Source: Diphasiastrum complanatum
Lineage: Eukaryota; Streptophyta; Lycopodiopsida; Lycopodiales; Lycopodiaceae
Assembly: GCA_029204225.1 (NCBI GenBank)
Contig: MU832079.1
Location: 1 to 64,000, forward strand
Length of the DNA: 64,000 nucleotides
Direction of reading: 5' to 3'
Position numbers and translations under genes: made by a program. The notes beneath the pieces were generated by a model. That model saw nothing but the letters and a program-made list of their open reading frames with translations. It ran no database searches and was not told where the DNA came from. Shown one piece after another: positions 33,991 through 46,400 of the stretch (position 1 is its first letter; the number at the start of each line of letters is the position of its first letter).

Positions 33991-35435
33991 ACCAAAATTG
34001 GTGACAGCTCCACGACACTAGCCTCAATGCTTGAATGCTGCAGAACGCTCTATGGTAATAAAGTTAAAATAAACTTATTCTTTTCAATCGTAGATAAGGA
34101 TCTGCTTATAAAATCTATTGTTTTATTTGTAGACAAATATACAAATGGAAAATGTGACTTCATTGAAAAATGACCCCTGCTACCACTAGCCCTATTCCCA
34201 CCTTGAACCAAGATTTTGAGAGTTAACTTGACCTTGTTTTTGCTCTACATTTTCATGTGTTCTATTTAAAAGTCTCTTTGAATGGAAGATCTTTAAAGTG
34301 AAGATGCATGTGTAGCTTTGTATAAAAGATTGTTGAGAACTATGCATTCACCATATCTAAGTGGCTCAATACAAATTATCGGTTGGTCTCATAATCTTGT
34401 TTTACAAAGACTATGAATTGCAATCAATGTTTACAAGATTCACATCAGAAGTAACTAGTATATCCTTGGTATTTATTTTTTGGTGGTTCTTGAAGTAGCT
34501 TCAAATCTCTTTTGCAATTGCAAATAGACATGCAATCCACAATTGCTAATGACTCTTTCCATTGTACCATGTCTAATTGAAAATCATAATGAGTATTAGA
34601 CTTGTCTTTCTTTCTGGACAATCAATAGTATGGTTTGTTGTAAAAGAGTCATCATCCATTTTATCTGACACAAGCTTTACTGCTCTTGTTGATTGATCAA
34701 CTTTGACTGTTTGTTCTTGATGGGCGGATTTTACATCCGGGAATTGGTCCCTCTGAAAGATCTCCTATGTTGGAAGGCCCCACATTGCCCTTACATGAGT
34801 GATTAGGTAACGCCACTTCTAATCTTGGGGGCCATCCTAATCACTCTCGAGTCAATGAGAATTTTCTAGGCTCTTAGAAGTATGACCACAGAGAGAGATG
34901 ATGATCACTTCCAACTGCTAATTAGATGTGTGGATAGTAGTATCTAGAAGGGGTCTATGCAAAAGTATATGTGATTCTGAACCAATGTACTTCTGTGACT
35001 ATTTCAATGGCTCAGTCACTTGTGCGGACATGTTCGTGTAGAGTGTCAAACATGACGAATGCTATTGACATCCATCCTTGAATGCACAATACAAAACAAT
35101 ATCTAAGAGGTGCGGCCATTTGATAATTTTGTGGGTTACTGATTCATGGTGCAAGGGAAGGTACAGTAAGTATTCATTTCGAAAGACCTATGATCTTAGA
35201 TAAAATATAATTGAACCTCGAGAGACCATGTGTTAGAACCATTTAGTCCTAATAGGATTCAAATCCCTATGGGATGCTAGTAAGACTCAAAGAGATTCTA
35301 AAAGGAGATCACAAGAGGTTCCGCTTAGATCCAGCCCGGGAGTTTACACTCACGCTAGGGCTATTAGCAGATTTACTGGGAAGAGTGCCCACCTGCAATT
35401 TCTAAGATTAAGTTAGTTAGTCTAAATAAGACTTG
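33991..35435. other. No recognisable gene
   Basis: Frames are short on both strands. Around 34740-35430 the text changes in character (TATGTTGGAAGGCCCCAC near 34769) and could be a further LTR, but no second copy or edge pair was found. Confidence 0.35.
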
Positions 35436-37010
35436 TGTTGGAGGGTTTGTGGATATTGAGGCAACCCTAGTTCCTAATTAGATTCTTCATTTAATAGCAA
35501 GTAAAAAGTGAGAGGGATTTGGCACCCTGCGTGTGTAAGTCAAACCTGATGATCACATCGTTATTTGATTGGTTAGAAGTTAATAAAAGGACTTTAGGCC
35601 AATTTGCATGAATGAAATGACGCAGGGCCTAAGGTCAAGTTACTATATAAAAGTGGTCTCCCCCTCAAATTCAAATTCAAATCTAAATAAGGAGGGAGGT
35701 AGGAATTGGCCAATAAGCATTCAGGCCAAATGTCATAGAAATTCACTATAAATAAAAAAAATTGTAATTCATTTTTCATGTTCAATCAAGAAGGTGGAAA
35801 CTCTAGCAATTTGCAATTGGATGTCCTTGCTCTATCTCTCATGTTTTCTTATGATCTTGTTATTTGGACTTGCTAATTATTGGGATTGAATCTTGTTTCT
35901 ATTTTTGCGAGAGAAAAGAGAGAAAAAAAAGAAGTAAGCTTGATCATGTGGTTTAGGGTTAGTTGATTGTAGTGTTATATGTTGAATCACAAACATGTGT
36001 TTGAATCTGAATTATGCTATCGCTCTCATGGGAACGAACTTTCGCATGACATGTTAGAATCCTCTTCATTTCTTGATGCTTTGCTGAGGCAAATGTAAAC
36101 TCGGAGGATAACAGACAACAACGTCTCACAAGCATTCGCACCATACACCACACACGAATCACAAAATCAGAGCTGCACACTATCTATTATAGAATAATCA
36201 AAAACAGTACAATTGCTGTAGATGCCAATGATCGTAAACCATAAAAGATACTAAGCTATAGAAGCCATTGTAACATATGCTATGGCGCTCTCCAACACAT
36301 ATGCTATGAACTAGCCTTTACCGGCTATAGCATGCAGCCTTCATGCATTGAGCGCCCTGCGGCGAGGTGGGTTGAAGGTTGCCTGGTAGACAGTAGCGGG
36401 CCTGCTCACGTCCCATTACCGGACGTAATTGGCCCTTCAACCCTTCGATTGTGCGCTATGGCTCTGAACATGTGGTCAAAGCTTGACATTGCAAGAGCCT
36501 AAGGCTACAACGGTAGTATTGTCAGTTCCTTCTCCGTCCCACCAAGCCCTTCATTATGTTTCCCTCCCATCACCAACTCATCTATCCAAATATGGTTCCA
36601 CCACCAACTTGATGATGAGTCTGCCCCCTTTGGAGACTAATAACCCAAGGTTTGTACAACCTACCAATCGAAGACTCACCTCCTCTTATCAAGGAAAGAG
36701 TGTCGATAAGACTGGGACTTCGACTGGGAGAAGAATAGTGGAAACACCCACCAGCAAAATGGAGGATACAGAGAGTGCCAAGACAATTGATGTATATCTA
36801 GCAAGACCTCCCAAAAAACTAGTACCTGCCAAGAAGCCAGAAGTAAATCAATCCATGACAGATACAAGTGACAAAAAGGAGAAAAAGAGACACAAGGGAC
36901 GCACTCAAGCATGCAAGGTTGTGAAGCTTAATACCTGAAATCTTTTCCAGATTCTAGGGTTGAAGGTGAATATGAAAACCTGCTACAATTTCGGTGCCGT
37001 TGCCTGAGAG
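35436..37010 (+). mobile_element. Tat/Athila-like gypsy 5' LTR with an insertion, and Asp-type primer site
   Basis: The LTR starts TGTTGGAGGGTTTG at 35436 and runs in parallel with the LTR at 37146 to about 36060 (CTCTCATGGGAACGAAC). It resumes near 36950 and ends CTACA at 36987. CGGTGCCGTTGCCTGAGAG (36992-37010) then resembles the TGGCGCCGTTGCCGGGGA primer site, complementary to tRNA-Asp and typical of the Tat/Athila branch. Roughly 0.8-0.9 kb of extra sequence interrupts the LTR. Broken. Confidence 0.65.
36483..36938 (+). CDS. Unidentified 151-residue frame within the LTR insertion
   Basis: The frame starts MTLQEPKATTVVLSVPSPSH. It is serine/threonine/proline-rich in its first 80 residues and lysine-rich at the end (KKEKKRHKGRTQ). 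I do not recognise a domain. It lies in the extra sequence that splits the LTR. It may be a leftover of a gag-like or accessory frame from another element, an exon, or chance. Composition is low in complexity, so coding status is uncertain. Confidence 0.3.
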   Translation: MTLQEPKATTVVLSVPSPSHQALHYVSLPSPTHLSKYGSTTNLMMSLPPLETNNPRFVQPTNRRLTSSYQGKSVDKTGTSTGRRIVETPTSKMEDTESAKTIDVYLARPPKKLVPAKKPEVNQSMTDTSDKKEKKRHKGRTQACKVVKLNT

Positions 37011-37145
37011 ATAGGCCAATTTTTCATTTTTTGCATGTTTATGATCCATGGATGGATGTTAGCTTGCATTTTGACATCATGGTTTATGCATAGCAGTGTT
37101 AAAGTTGCATTGTAGGGTTAGTTTTGGATGATTTTTTCATGTTTT

Positions 37146-37948
37146 TGTTGGAGGGTTTGCAGATCCCAAGGAATACTAACCCTAGTTAATAAGTGAGAGG
37201 GATTTGGCACCCTGCGTGTGTAAGTCCAACCCGATGATCACATAGTTATTTGATAATTAGAAAGTCATTAAAAAGACTTTAGGCCTTTTTGCGGGACTTT
37301 TAATGTCACAGGGCCTAAATGTCAAGTTAAAGAATAAAGTTGGGACTCCCACCAAAATTGGTTCAAATTTAAATTCAAATTGGTTCCCTCCAATTTTGAA
37401 TGGTTCCCACTCTTTTTTTAAGTTTGAATAGTTAGGGAGATAGAAATGGGCCAATAGGATTTTGAGGTCAAGGCCCTCCTCTCCACTATAAAAAGGGGCA
37501 AACTCGAGTTTGCTACATATGTACATATCTTCATTTCAATAAAGCATATTGGTTCTCTTGTGAAATGGATTTGTGAATGTCCTTGCTCTCTATCACTTTT
37601 CCTCCATCTCTCATGCTTTTATTGTGTTTGCTAATTGTTGGATTTGAGTATTATTGGTATTGCCATTTCTTATGCTTTTTGTGAGAGAGAAGAGGAGAGA
37701 GAGAAAGAGTAAGTTATCTTAAGTGTACATCGTAGTGTTAATGGTCGTAGTGTTAATGCTTAGGGTTAATGGATGTTAGAGTTAGATGTGGATCTTACAT
37801 TCATGCTGAAATCTGAGATAGGCTATCACTCTCATGGGAACGAACCTATGCGTGACAACTAACTTCTGCTCTCTGATTGTTTGGATCTTGGATTGAGGTT
37901 AGGCAAGGAAAGAAAACCCACTACAATTTTGGTGCTATTGCTGGGGAG
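37146..37948 (+). mobile_element. Tat/Athila-like gypsy 5' LTR (37146-37925) and Asp-type primer site
   Basis: TGTTGGAGGG opens the LTR at 37146 and ACTACA closes it at 37925. TTGGTGCTATTGCTGGGGA follows at 37930-37948, close to the tRNA-Asp primer site of this branch. A CACTATAAAAAGGGG TATA element lies near 37484-37498. The LTR is 780 bases and clearly related to those at 35436 and 60876. Confidence 0.8.
37487..37494 (+). promoter_or_regulatory. gypsy LTR TATA box
   Basis: TATAAAAA lies 342 bases into the LTR. The sister LTR at 60876 has TTTATAAAAAGG at about the same depth, so the LTR promoter position is conserved. Confidence 0.6.
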
Positions 37949-39785
37949 ATACGCCAATTTTTCAGTCTGCAACATGTTTGTTGGATGGTTAGCTTGCATT
38001 AGGCATCTTGTCTTGGCATGAATAGTGTTAATCTGCATTTAGGGTTACTTTGAAAGAGATTTTACCTGATTTGAGTGGATTTTCTTATTTGGAATTTATT
38101 TGACTGTTAAACAGGGACAACTACTCATATCACCAATCTTAAGATCAATCTAGATTTGAGATATCAGAAAAAACAACAAAAATTGGTCAAATCTGCCAGA
38201 TCTTGGTCAAAAGGAGACAAAAATTGTCATAAGAGATAATAACTTTTTACCCTCTATCAGAAAACATTTGCTGGGTTGCAGGCCCCTTCGATTTTGATCA
38301 CAAAACCTTCAGTTTGAAGGGCAAACATTCCTTCCCAGCAGATTTTGAGAAACATAAGAAAAACTATCAAAAAACTCCAAAAAATCAATAAAACCCTAAA
38401 AAATACAGAAAAATAACCTTCATCCGAATCACTGTGCATAGGTGTGATTCAGATCTATCTATTGCTAGGTCGACAAAAAATAATACCAAAAATAGAAGGT
38501 ATCTTCGAGGATCAATTGTCATATTGTCCTATTTTTGTTTAAAAAAAGTCTCTTTTTTGCAAAAATACCAGTATTACTCTTGATTCTTCGCCAGATCCTT
38601 CGTCGAGTTTTTTGATTATGTTATTTATAGTAATTTATCATTTTTGAGTTTGACGAACGTTAATTTTGTCAAAATCATAGAAAATCTCGATTTTTACCCT
38701 TGTCAAATTACAAAAATTGTATTTTTATGTGTTAGGAATCTTCACCAATTCTACCCTAGATTTATCTGAGTCAAATTCTCTGTCTGAGAGTTTGATGAAG
38801 GTTATTTCCATTAAATTTGTCAAAAAAACCTAATCAGAGAGTTTTATTAAAAATAGCACTGTTGAATCTTCGCCGAGTCAAACTTTGCCAATACTTTTTT
38901 TAGGTTCTGATTTTCTAGATCAAGTCTTTGTCAAATTTTTGGTCAAATCTAGTTCAATTTGATTCTGATTCTGAGAATTCTTCATTTCGAGAAGTGTCGA
39001 TCGTTTGATCGTAAGATCTTTTTCACAGTTTAGGAATCTGATTCTTGTCAAGTGAAAGGAATTTTACATATCTGAACTGAGATAGTTCCTGATTGAAAAA
39101 TCTAGATCCAATCTCATTGTCTGCTTGATTTAATTTGTAATGATGGCTGCTCTAAGAGCTACTCCTCAAGAAGTCAATCCAATCATTGTTAGGAGAGCAC
39201 CCCGTTTGGATTTACCAAAATACAATGGATTAACAGATCCAGTTAGATTTCTTCAGATCTATTTTGACTCTTGTGAGGTCTATGGTGAAGTTTTCCCTCA
39301 AGATAAACTTAAGCTTTTTCCTATGGCCTTAACAGGTGCAGCACAAGATTGGTACTACAATCAAGATGAGACTGAGCGTACAGATTGGGAGACTGTCAAA
39401 CAAGCCCCCATTACATGGTTCAAACCTCAGAAGTTTATGGAAGACCCTTTCCTACTTTTAAGTAGAATTAAAATGGAAAGATGGAAATGGTACGAGGCTA
39501 CATTGAATAAAATGCCTCAGATCTGAGTGTGTACTTGAATTGATTATTTAAGATGCCATGATTATGTGGTTCTTGGAAGGCCTTCCTAAAAGGATCAGAT
39601 GTGAGCTGAAACGTCACAATGAGTATGCAACTTTGCAAAATGCTATGGACAATGCAATATGAGAGGAGGATGAAAATTTAGATGACGAGTCGAATATCAG
39701 TATGTTGCCTTATACGGCAGGGCAGACCACTACGACATCCACCACTATTGCATCAACGAATATCAATGCTACTGTAGAGATTCCA
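37949..39785 (+). mobile_element. gypsy leader and gag of the LTR at 37146, broken
   Basis: The 1.2-kb leader is AT-rich and carries no long frame. Gag begins at 39140 (MMAALRATPQEVNPIIVRRA) with LPKYNGLTDPVRFLQIYFDSCE, the opening of a Retrotrans_gag capsid of the Tat/Athila kind, and GAAQDWYYNQ in its middle. Similarity ends near 39780, where a copia internal region starts. Broken. Confidence 0.75.
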
Positions 39786-42615
39786 GCATAATCAATTCAA
39801 ACTACTATCAAAGGTCTTATATGTTCCTAAACTCTCTACAAATCAGTTATCAGTAAGTAGAATTACAGATTTAGGTCACAAGGTAGAATTTGAATTTGAT
39901 CAATGCAAAGATAAGAGTAATAAGATCCTTGCACTCGGAAAGAGGCATAGTTACTTATATGAATAAGCACAGTGTTATTCTGAGTCTAGTCAGGCCTTGA
40001 GAACCTCTATTCTAGTCAATAAAGCATTACTATGGCATCATCACTTAGGACCCTTGAATTATGTATCTATTTTGAACATGTCCAGACAATCCATGGTTTT
40101 TGATCTCGACTATCCTTCTGGTAAGGTCGATTTCCATGTCTGTCATAGCTACATCTTTGGAAAGATGCAAAGTATTATATTACTTTTATTGACGGATTCT
40201 CCAAAAGAACAGCTGTTTATTTCATTAAACAAAAATCAAAGGCTTTCATCGAATTCAGACAATTCAAAGAGCATGCTGAAAATCAAACTGGCAAACGAAT
40301 GAAAGCACTGAGGTCAGATAATGGGGGAGAATACATCTCCACCAAATTCAAGGAGTATTGCCTTAACAACGACATTGAGCAACAATATATTACCTCATAT
40401 TAGCCTCTGTCAAATGGTCTTGCTGAGAGAAAGAACAGAACCTTAGTTGAATCGGCAAAATGCATGTTATCACACGCGACACTTTCGAAGTCCTTCTAGG
40501 CTAAAGCTGTTTCAACAGCAACCTATATTCAGAACAGATGTCCTACTAAAGGTCTCTAAGACAAAACACCATTCGAAGTTTGGACAGGTACCAAACCTTC
40601 TTTTTCAAACCTACGAGTTTTTGGATGTACTGCTTTTGCGTAGATACCTCGTGATCTCAGGAAGAAGCTCGACTTATAGAGTATCAAATGTATTTTCATC
40701 AACTACACTACTTCAGAGCAAGCCTACAAGTTGTTCGGTCCCATCGAGTCGAAGATATTCACTAGCCAAGATGTCATCTTCATCGAAGATCAATTTATCG
40801 ACCTCAAGGGAAAAGGCAAAGCGCCCACATAGCTGACTCTTCAATTTCATCCGACATATTAAACTTTCCAGTTCTGCAGCCGACTATTCCCATTAAGGTC
40901 CAAGCTCTTCTACTTTTGATGAACAACAAGTCAACGACGAATCAGAAGATGATGATGTTGCAGTTCAGCAACTATAGTATGATGGAAATGATCAACTTCC
41001 TCTATTACCCAAATGATTTTTAAGAGCAAGCAAATCATCTAACCGGTATATTGACGAGTTTGCAGCCTACCTTGTTCAAGAATCGACGTCTGTCCAAGAG
41101 GCACTCAGTCGGCCCCTCTAGAAATAAGCTATGGATAAAGAGTATTTATCTCTTATCAAGAACCAGACATGGATAATTGTCGAATTACCTGCTAGCAGAA
41201 ACACAGTTGATTGCAAATGGATTTTCATAGTCAAGTGCAATGCAGATGGAACCATCAACAGGAGAAAGGCATGACTTGTCGCTAGAGGATTTTCTCAGGT
41301 ATACAACGTTGATTACACTGAGACCTTCACTCCAGAAGCCAAGCATTCTTCTATTTGACTTTTGCTATCATTTGCCACTGTAGCAGATTTGGAAATACAT
41401 CAAATGGATGTACAAACAACATATCTCAATGGAGTTATCGAAGAAGACATTTACATGGTGCAACCCGAAGGTTATATTATTGAGGGTAAACACAATCATG
41501 TGTGTAAACTCCATAAGGAAGTTTATGGTTTGAAGCAATATGCTCGTGCATGGTTTCAAAGGATCAGTACTTTTCTTATTGATCATGGCTACACACCTAG
41601 CTCTTTATATTCAAATGTTTATTTCAAAGTAGTGCAGCAGTCTTTTATCATTATCACTTAATACGTGGATAATACATTGCTTTTCAGCAACAGTGTTGAT
41701 ATGATAAAAGAGGCCAAGACAATGCTATCTTCCGAATTCGACATGACCGATCTGGGCGAAGCTCATTTATGCCTTGGTATACAAATCCACAGAGACAGAA
41801 AACAGAACTTGGTCTACATTATACAACAGAGTTGCATCTACAACATGTTAGTCAAATATAATATGATTAATTGCAAGTTAGCTCTCTCAGCAATGGAACT
41901 AGGACTCAAATTGTCAAAGGACCAGTGTCCCCAAACAACTCATGAGAAGCAGTAGATGCATGAGTATCCTTACCATTCTATTATAGGATCTCTTATGTAT
42001 GCCTTTGTAGTCAGCTCTCTCAGTCAGTTTATGACTAATCCTTGTGTAACACATTGAAAGGCTCTTATCAGAGTCATGAGATATCTTCGAGCTACTATGG
42101 ACTTTTGCATTTGTTATGGAACAGTCGGCAACGACAAACTCAATTTATTCAATGGTTACATAGATGCAAGTTGGACAGGATATGTAGACACTCGTAAATC
42201 CACTTCAGGATTTACATTCTTCCTCAACAATGGTCCAATTTTCTGGAACAGTCACAAGCAATCTTCAATAGTTCTATCTTCCATTGAATCAGAGTATATC
42301 ACAACCGCTCAAGTTACAAAGGAAGCAATTTGGTTGAGGAACTTACTCTCAAATATCAGTCTACATTAATATGCTCCGACGACATTATCATGCTTTATCA
42401 GCCAACCTAGATTTCATTCTAGGAGTAAGCACATTGAACTGAAGTATCATTTCGTCAGAAGAAAAGCAACGAAGAGGTCAGATTGCAGTACTGTCGAATG
42501 CAAGATATGACAGCAGATATTTTAACCAAAGCATTAAGTTTAGAAGCACGTAGAAGATTCTATGTAGAACTAAGTTTGAAGGCCAAGGCATTCAAGGATT
42601 CAGATTCAGGGGGAG
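39786..42615 (+). mobile_element. Ty1/copia element, pol part, broken
   Basis: The order runs from the end of protease (VLYVPKLSTNQLS) through pre-integrase, integrase (LRSDNGGEYIS and KFKEYCLNN near 40310-40370), reverse transcriptase (LEIHQMDVQTTYLNGV, DIYMVQPEGYI and FDMTDLGEAHLCLGIQIHRD), to RNase H (NGYIDASWTGYVDTRKSTSG, SSIESEYITTAQVTKEAIWL). This is the complete copia order of downstream domains. A polypurine tract (AGGGGGAG, 42608-42615) leads into the 3' LTR. Its gag side is missing, cut by the gypsy gag at 39.78 kb. Broken in many places. Confidence 0.88.
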
Positions 42616-43085
42616 TGTTGGATTATTCTCCTTCTTACTAATTGACTAATCGATTTTGATCCTCATCCATTGTTTATCTAGTTCTGTGGATTTTCTCGTG
42701 TCATTACACAGTCTGCATAAATACACGGAGTTTGACAACAATGTTGCATTTTCTCTCTCTACAATTCAGACATTTGTCGGTTGTCAGGAATTCGTGTAAA
42801 AATGCAATGTCGTCTTTTTCGCATTTTTTGTCTGTCAGGAATTGCGAGTAAAAATGTAGAGTCGTATTTTTTTGCATATTTTAAAGTGCCTCAAATGTTA
42901 AGGAAATGAATCTGACAAAGTGTGGGACTACCCTAAATGAGATTCAAGGAACTGTCGGGTTTTTCGCAAAAAGTCGACAGTGTCATCTTTTTGCGACACT
43001 ATCGTCTGTGGTAGTTTTAGTTCATTTATGCAGACAAACTGTTTACGGCCAATTTTCACCGCTTATCAGCAATCAATTTCTGAGA
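42616..43085 (+). mobile_element. copia 3' LTR, right end missing
   Basis: TGTTGGATTATTC starts at 42616, directly after the polypurine tract. It holds two or more TTTTTTGCCTGTC-like units and GTTTACGGCCAATTTTCACCGC, shared with 32.4-32.9 kb. Similarity stops near 43085 (CAGCAATCAATTTC), so only the first half remains. Confidence 0.75.
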
Positions 43086-44199
43086 AGGAACTGGATGAAT
43101 GCCAGCGGACACCAGCCAAAGATGCAAATTTCTTCATACCAGGTTGTCTAGTAATCCAAAATAGAAGCTCTACATTATGGTCTCTGGACTTAGTAAATCG
43201 ACATCCTTTACCAGATCGAGCATTCGCTTGGTGTATTAGTGAACTGTCTCATCAGAACACATCTGAAATGTAGCTAATCTCACAAACTTGGTAGTCATGG
43301 CTGGAATGTAGTATTCTTGCGATATACAGAATTGCTTCAAGGGTTGTACAATTGTGGTGTCCCAGTTGTTTTTTTTTTTGGAGTGTGTAGAAAAAGAAAA
43401 GAGTAAATAGAGATTGATCATAGATGGAAGAATAAAAACATAAATGGATGGATAAAACAGACGAACACTATGATGGTCACACTATCAAAAGGAGATAAAA
43501 GGTGGAATGGAGATGGAACAGAAGAGTGATAGATGGATGGTATGGATGGTGACGGATGTGGATGATACTGATTTTTCTTGGTACTGATCGGCTTGATCTG
43601 AGGTTCATTCACTTGGTTCAATCCAGGGATGTTGGATGTTGATGGATATTGTATCTGCAACCTAGATTTGACAATATCTGACCAGTTTCAATTGGCTAGT
43701 AGTGTGATTGTAGCCCTTTTTCTTGGTTTTTTTTTTCAAATATTTTTTTAATCCTAGCTCTGATTGGCCTGAGATTTTCACAATAGATAGATCCGAGACA
43801 AATCTTTCTATCGATCTTATCTGTGAAGGTTACTCAGTGCGAGGGTTGGTTATGTGAGGGCTTTTTTGTATTTTTTTATAGTTAAAAAACCAATTTTCTC
43901 AAGATCTACTGGGAAGTAACTCTCGCATACTTCACATGAGCTAAATCTAATGTGGATCTAACTCTAGAAAAGCTTGTGAGGGTTAACTCTCACATATGAT
44001 GAAAAACTCACTGTTTGTGAGGGTTCTAAAACACTTTTTATCTCAAATTAACCTTCTCAGAATTCACCTCTGATGGAAAATGACATTTTCAAAATAATTG
44101 GATGGTCTACAAAGGTTACTTCTCAGTTGTGCGAGAGTTATTGATGTCTACGAGGGCTCAAAACCACTTTTTGACTCACAAATCACTCAATAATTCAAA
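43086..44199. other. No recognised gene; possible decayed repeat
   Basis: A minus frame at 43236-43421 reads PLKQFCISQEYYIPAMTTKF and is not identified. 43380-43660 is GATGGA-rich. From about 43830 on, GCGAGGGTT and CTCGCA words begin to appear, leading into the tandem repeats to the right. Confidence 0.4.
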
Positions 44200-44760
44200 C
44201 TAGCTCTTGCAGGGTTTTCTGTGTTACTATCTCAATGAGATGGAGCTTCAGAATTCTCTGCAAAGATTAGTGGCCACAAAAAATCAAAAAATTGATGTCT
44301 GCGAGGGTTCTGCCTTTGATTTTGCTATTATGGATCTTGGGAACCTTTGTAGGGGGTGCTAAACTGCAAACTAACTCTCGCAGAAATTTCTGTATCTTTG
44401 TCTCAATGAGATGGAACTTCAGAATCCTCTACAATGGTTACTTACCACAGAAACTTGAAATTTGGTTGTCTGCGAGGATTTTGTCTGATTTTCTCATCAT
44501 TTTTTCTTGGAAACCTTCGTAGAGGCACTTTCTCTGGGAATGAACCTTCGCAACCTTCTATGTATCCTTGTCTCACTGAGATGGAGCTTCAGAGGGCTCT
44601 ACGAAGGTTAGTTAGCAGTATTTTTAGAAAAATTAAGGTTTTTTTGGGCTATTTTTGGCTATTTTGAAAAAATGGCTAGGAACTAACTCTTGCAGATAAT
44701 TATGTGTCCTTGTCTCAGTGAGATAGAACTTCAAAAGGCTCTGCGAAAGTTAGTTCAATC
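44200..44760. repeat. Degenerate tandem repeat of about 170 bp, four copies
   Basis: The word TCTCA(A/C/G)TGAGAT(G)GAxCTTCA recurs at 44230, 44401, 44571 and 44713, spaced 171, 170 and 142 bases apart. Before it, each unit has CTCTCGCAG or CTTCGCA, and after it CTCTxCxAxGGTTA. Units differ at many positions, so the array is old. Related CTTCGCA/CTCGCAG words occur at 57.06-57.39 kb, between a gypsy integrase and accessory frames, which suggests this is the same kind of spacer. Confidence 0.7.
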
Positions 44761-45279
44761 TGAACAAAAAGTTATTAGATCTTATATGTTTTCCCGCCTA
44801 AATTTTTTGCCAAAAATATATTTTGAATTTTTTTGAGTTTTTTGGATTTTTGGAAGAAATTGGATGCTTGGAACTGATCCTCTCACCTCCCAATTTCTCC
44901 CCACAATACATACAAACAAAAAATCTCAAAAAAACAATAAATGTAGCACTAATCACGCTAATCTACCCCTTAAAATCCGAATGTTGGTGGAAAAAAAAAA
45001 GTGAAGAGAGAAAAGAAGAGAGTGACATAAAGGAGAGCGGGGTGCTATGCGGCAAGACGAGAGTGTGGCGCTCCCCGGCAACGGTGCCACTGTTGTGTCA
45101 TCTTTGTAGTATAGGGTTCGAATGCTGGGAGCGGCAACCTCGCCTTCACCCGCATAACACAAATAGAGAGGGAGAGGAGAGAGAAGAGAGAGAGAGAGTA
45201 GAGAAAGGGAGAGAGAGAACGCCTAGGTTGAGAGAGGCTTTGTGTTATGGCAATATTTGGTTAAGGACCTAGAATAGTC
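44761..45279. repeat. Low-complexity stretch with GA-rich segment
   Basis: AT-rich sequence followed by GAGAGA-type runs near 45164-45215. A plus frame at 44823-45272 is open but has no domain and is charged and repetitive, so I do not call it a gene. Confidence 0.45.
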
Positions 45280-45732
45280 CTAATATGGTAGACCGGCCCT
45301 CCAATATTCGAGATTGTTGGTCGCGCCATGATTTAATGCCATGTTAAGGCCAGTTTGTGATTAATTACATTGAGAGGACCCAAACACTCTAATTGATACA
45401 TTTGGTGTATTGCATATCTGTGTGACAAATATAGGTAGGAGGACTGCATGAAGAGATGTGATCTATTTATAGTTGACCTGCATGGGGGTTGCATGGTTTC
45501 ATGCACATGACTCTACTCTCTATATAATAAGGTAGGGATTCTCCCATCGACATATTGGGTTTAGGTTGCCAATTTCTCTCTTCTCCTCTTGCTTCACATG
45601 GCATGGCTTGGGGGCTAGGTCCAGGTTTGATCTAGGATTGGTTGGGCGGTTTGGCTCCATAGTCTCTTCTATTGTGTTCTCCTATCCTCATCTTAGGGGA
45701 AATCCTTTAGGGTCTTTACATTGGTATCAAAA
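45280..45732 (+). mobile_element. gypsy-type LTR (to 45720) and Met primer site (45722-45732)
   Basis: The LTR ends GGGTCTTTACA at 45720. TGGTATCAAAAC follows, a Met-type primer site. It has a TATATAATAAGG element near 45521-45532 and the GATTGGTTGGGCGGTTTGG word shared with 13181-13200. Its left edge is approximate. 45733-46400 is leader-like and shows no gag motif before the next LTR cuts in. Confidence 0.6.
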
Positions 45733-46400
45733 CAAGACAGTGTTTTACAGGTCTTGATTCATGCATGCTTTGGAAAAAATGTGTGTAGCTGAGAATAGAC
45801 ATGGAAGATAACCTTGTTGGATGCTTTTTCACAACAAAGGGCTCTGGATGAAGTGCATGGAGGAAGCCTGTGATTGCCATTGATCAGCTGATCTATTGAC
45901 AGACATAGTTGCTTTTGATAGGTCAGATTCCTGTTTGAAATAGTTGTGAAGCTGTTGAATCCATTCTTGTCATTGAATAGCCGTAGCTTGTAGTAGATCA
46001 TATGTTTGTAACATGATGATGGTAATCAGAGGGGCACGCCTCCCTGTCCTTTCACTTGTTGAAGGAGTGACGTTCTCAGAAAGAAACTTCTGATTGAATG
46101 GTGTTGTGGTTGGCGACCGATGGCAGCTGGCAAGCTGTTTTGATCTGTAGAGAGCATTGGCAGTTGGCTGATTCGAGCCAGGGATGGTGCGAATTAGTTC
46201 TTACAAAAACAACAATGGTAGGCTGTGAAGCCAGTTTCCAAACGTGATGAGGTTGATGGACGCTTGAATGCGAGCTCAATAGAGCTCTATAGAGGGCCGA
46301 GAAAGTGCGCCATCGCACTAGTTTTTGTCTGCTGAAAAAGTAGCTCTCTCTCTCTCACAATTTGTGAAGCCTTCCTTCTCGCGATGGTGGCGGCTATTAC

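Noticed and set aside
44823-45272. 149-residue plus frame
   Set aside because: It covers AT-rich and GA-repeat low-complexity sequence and has no domain.
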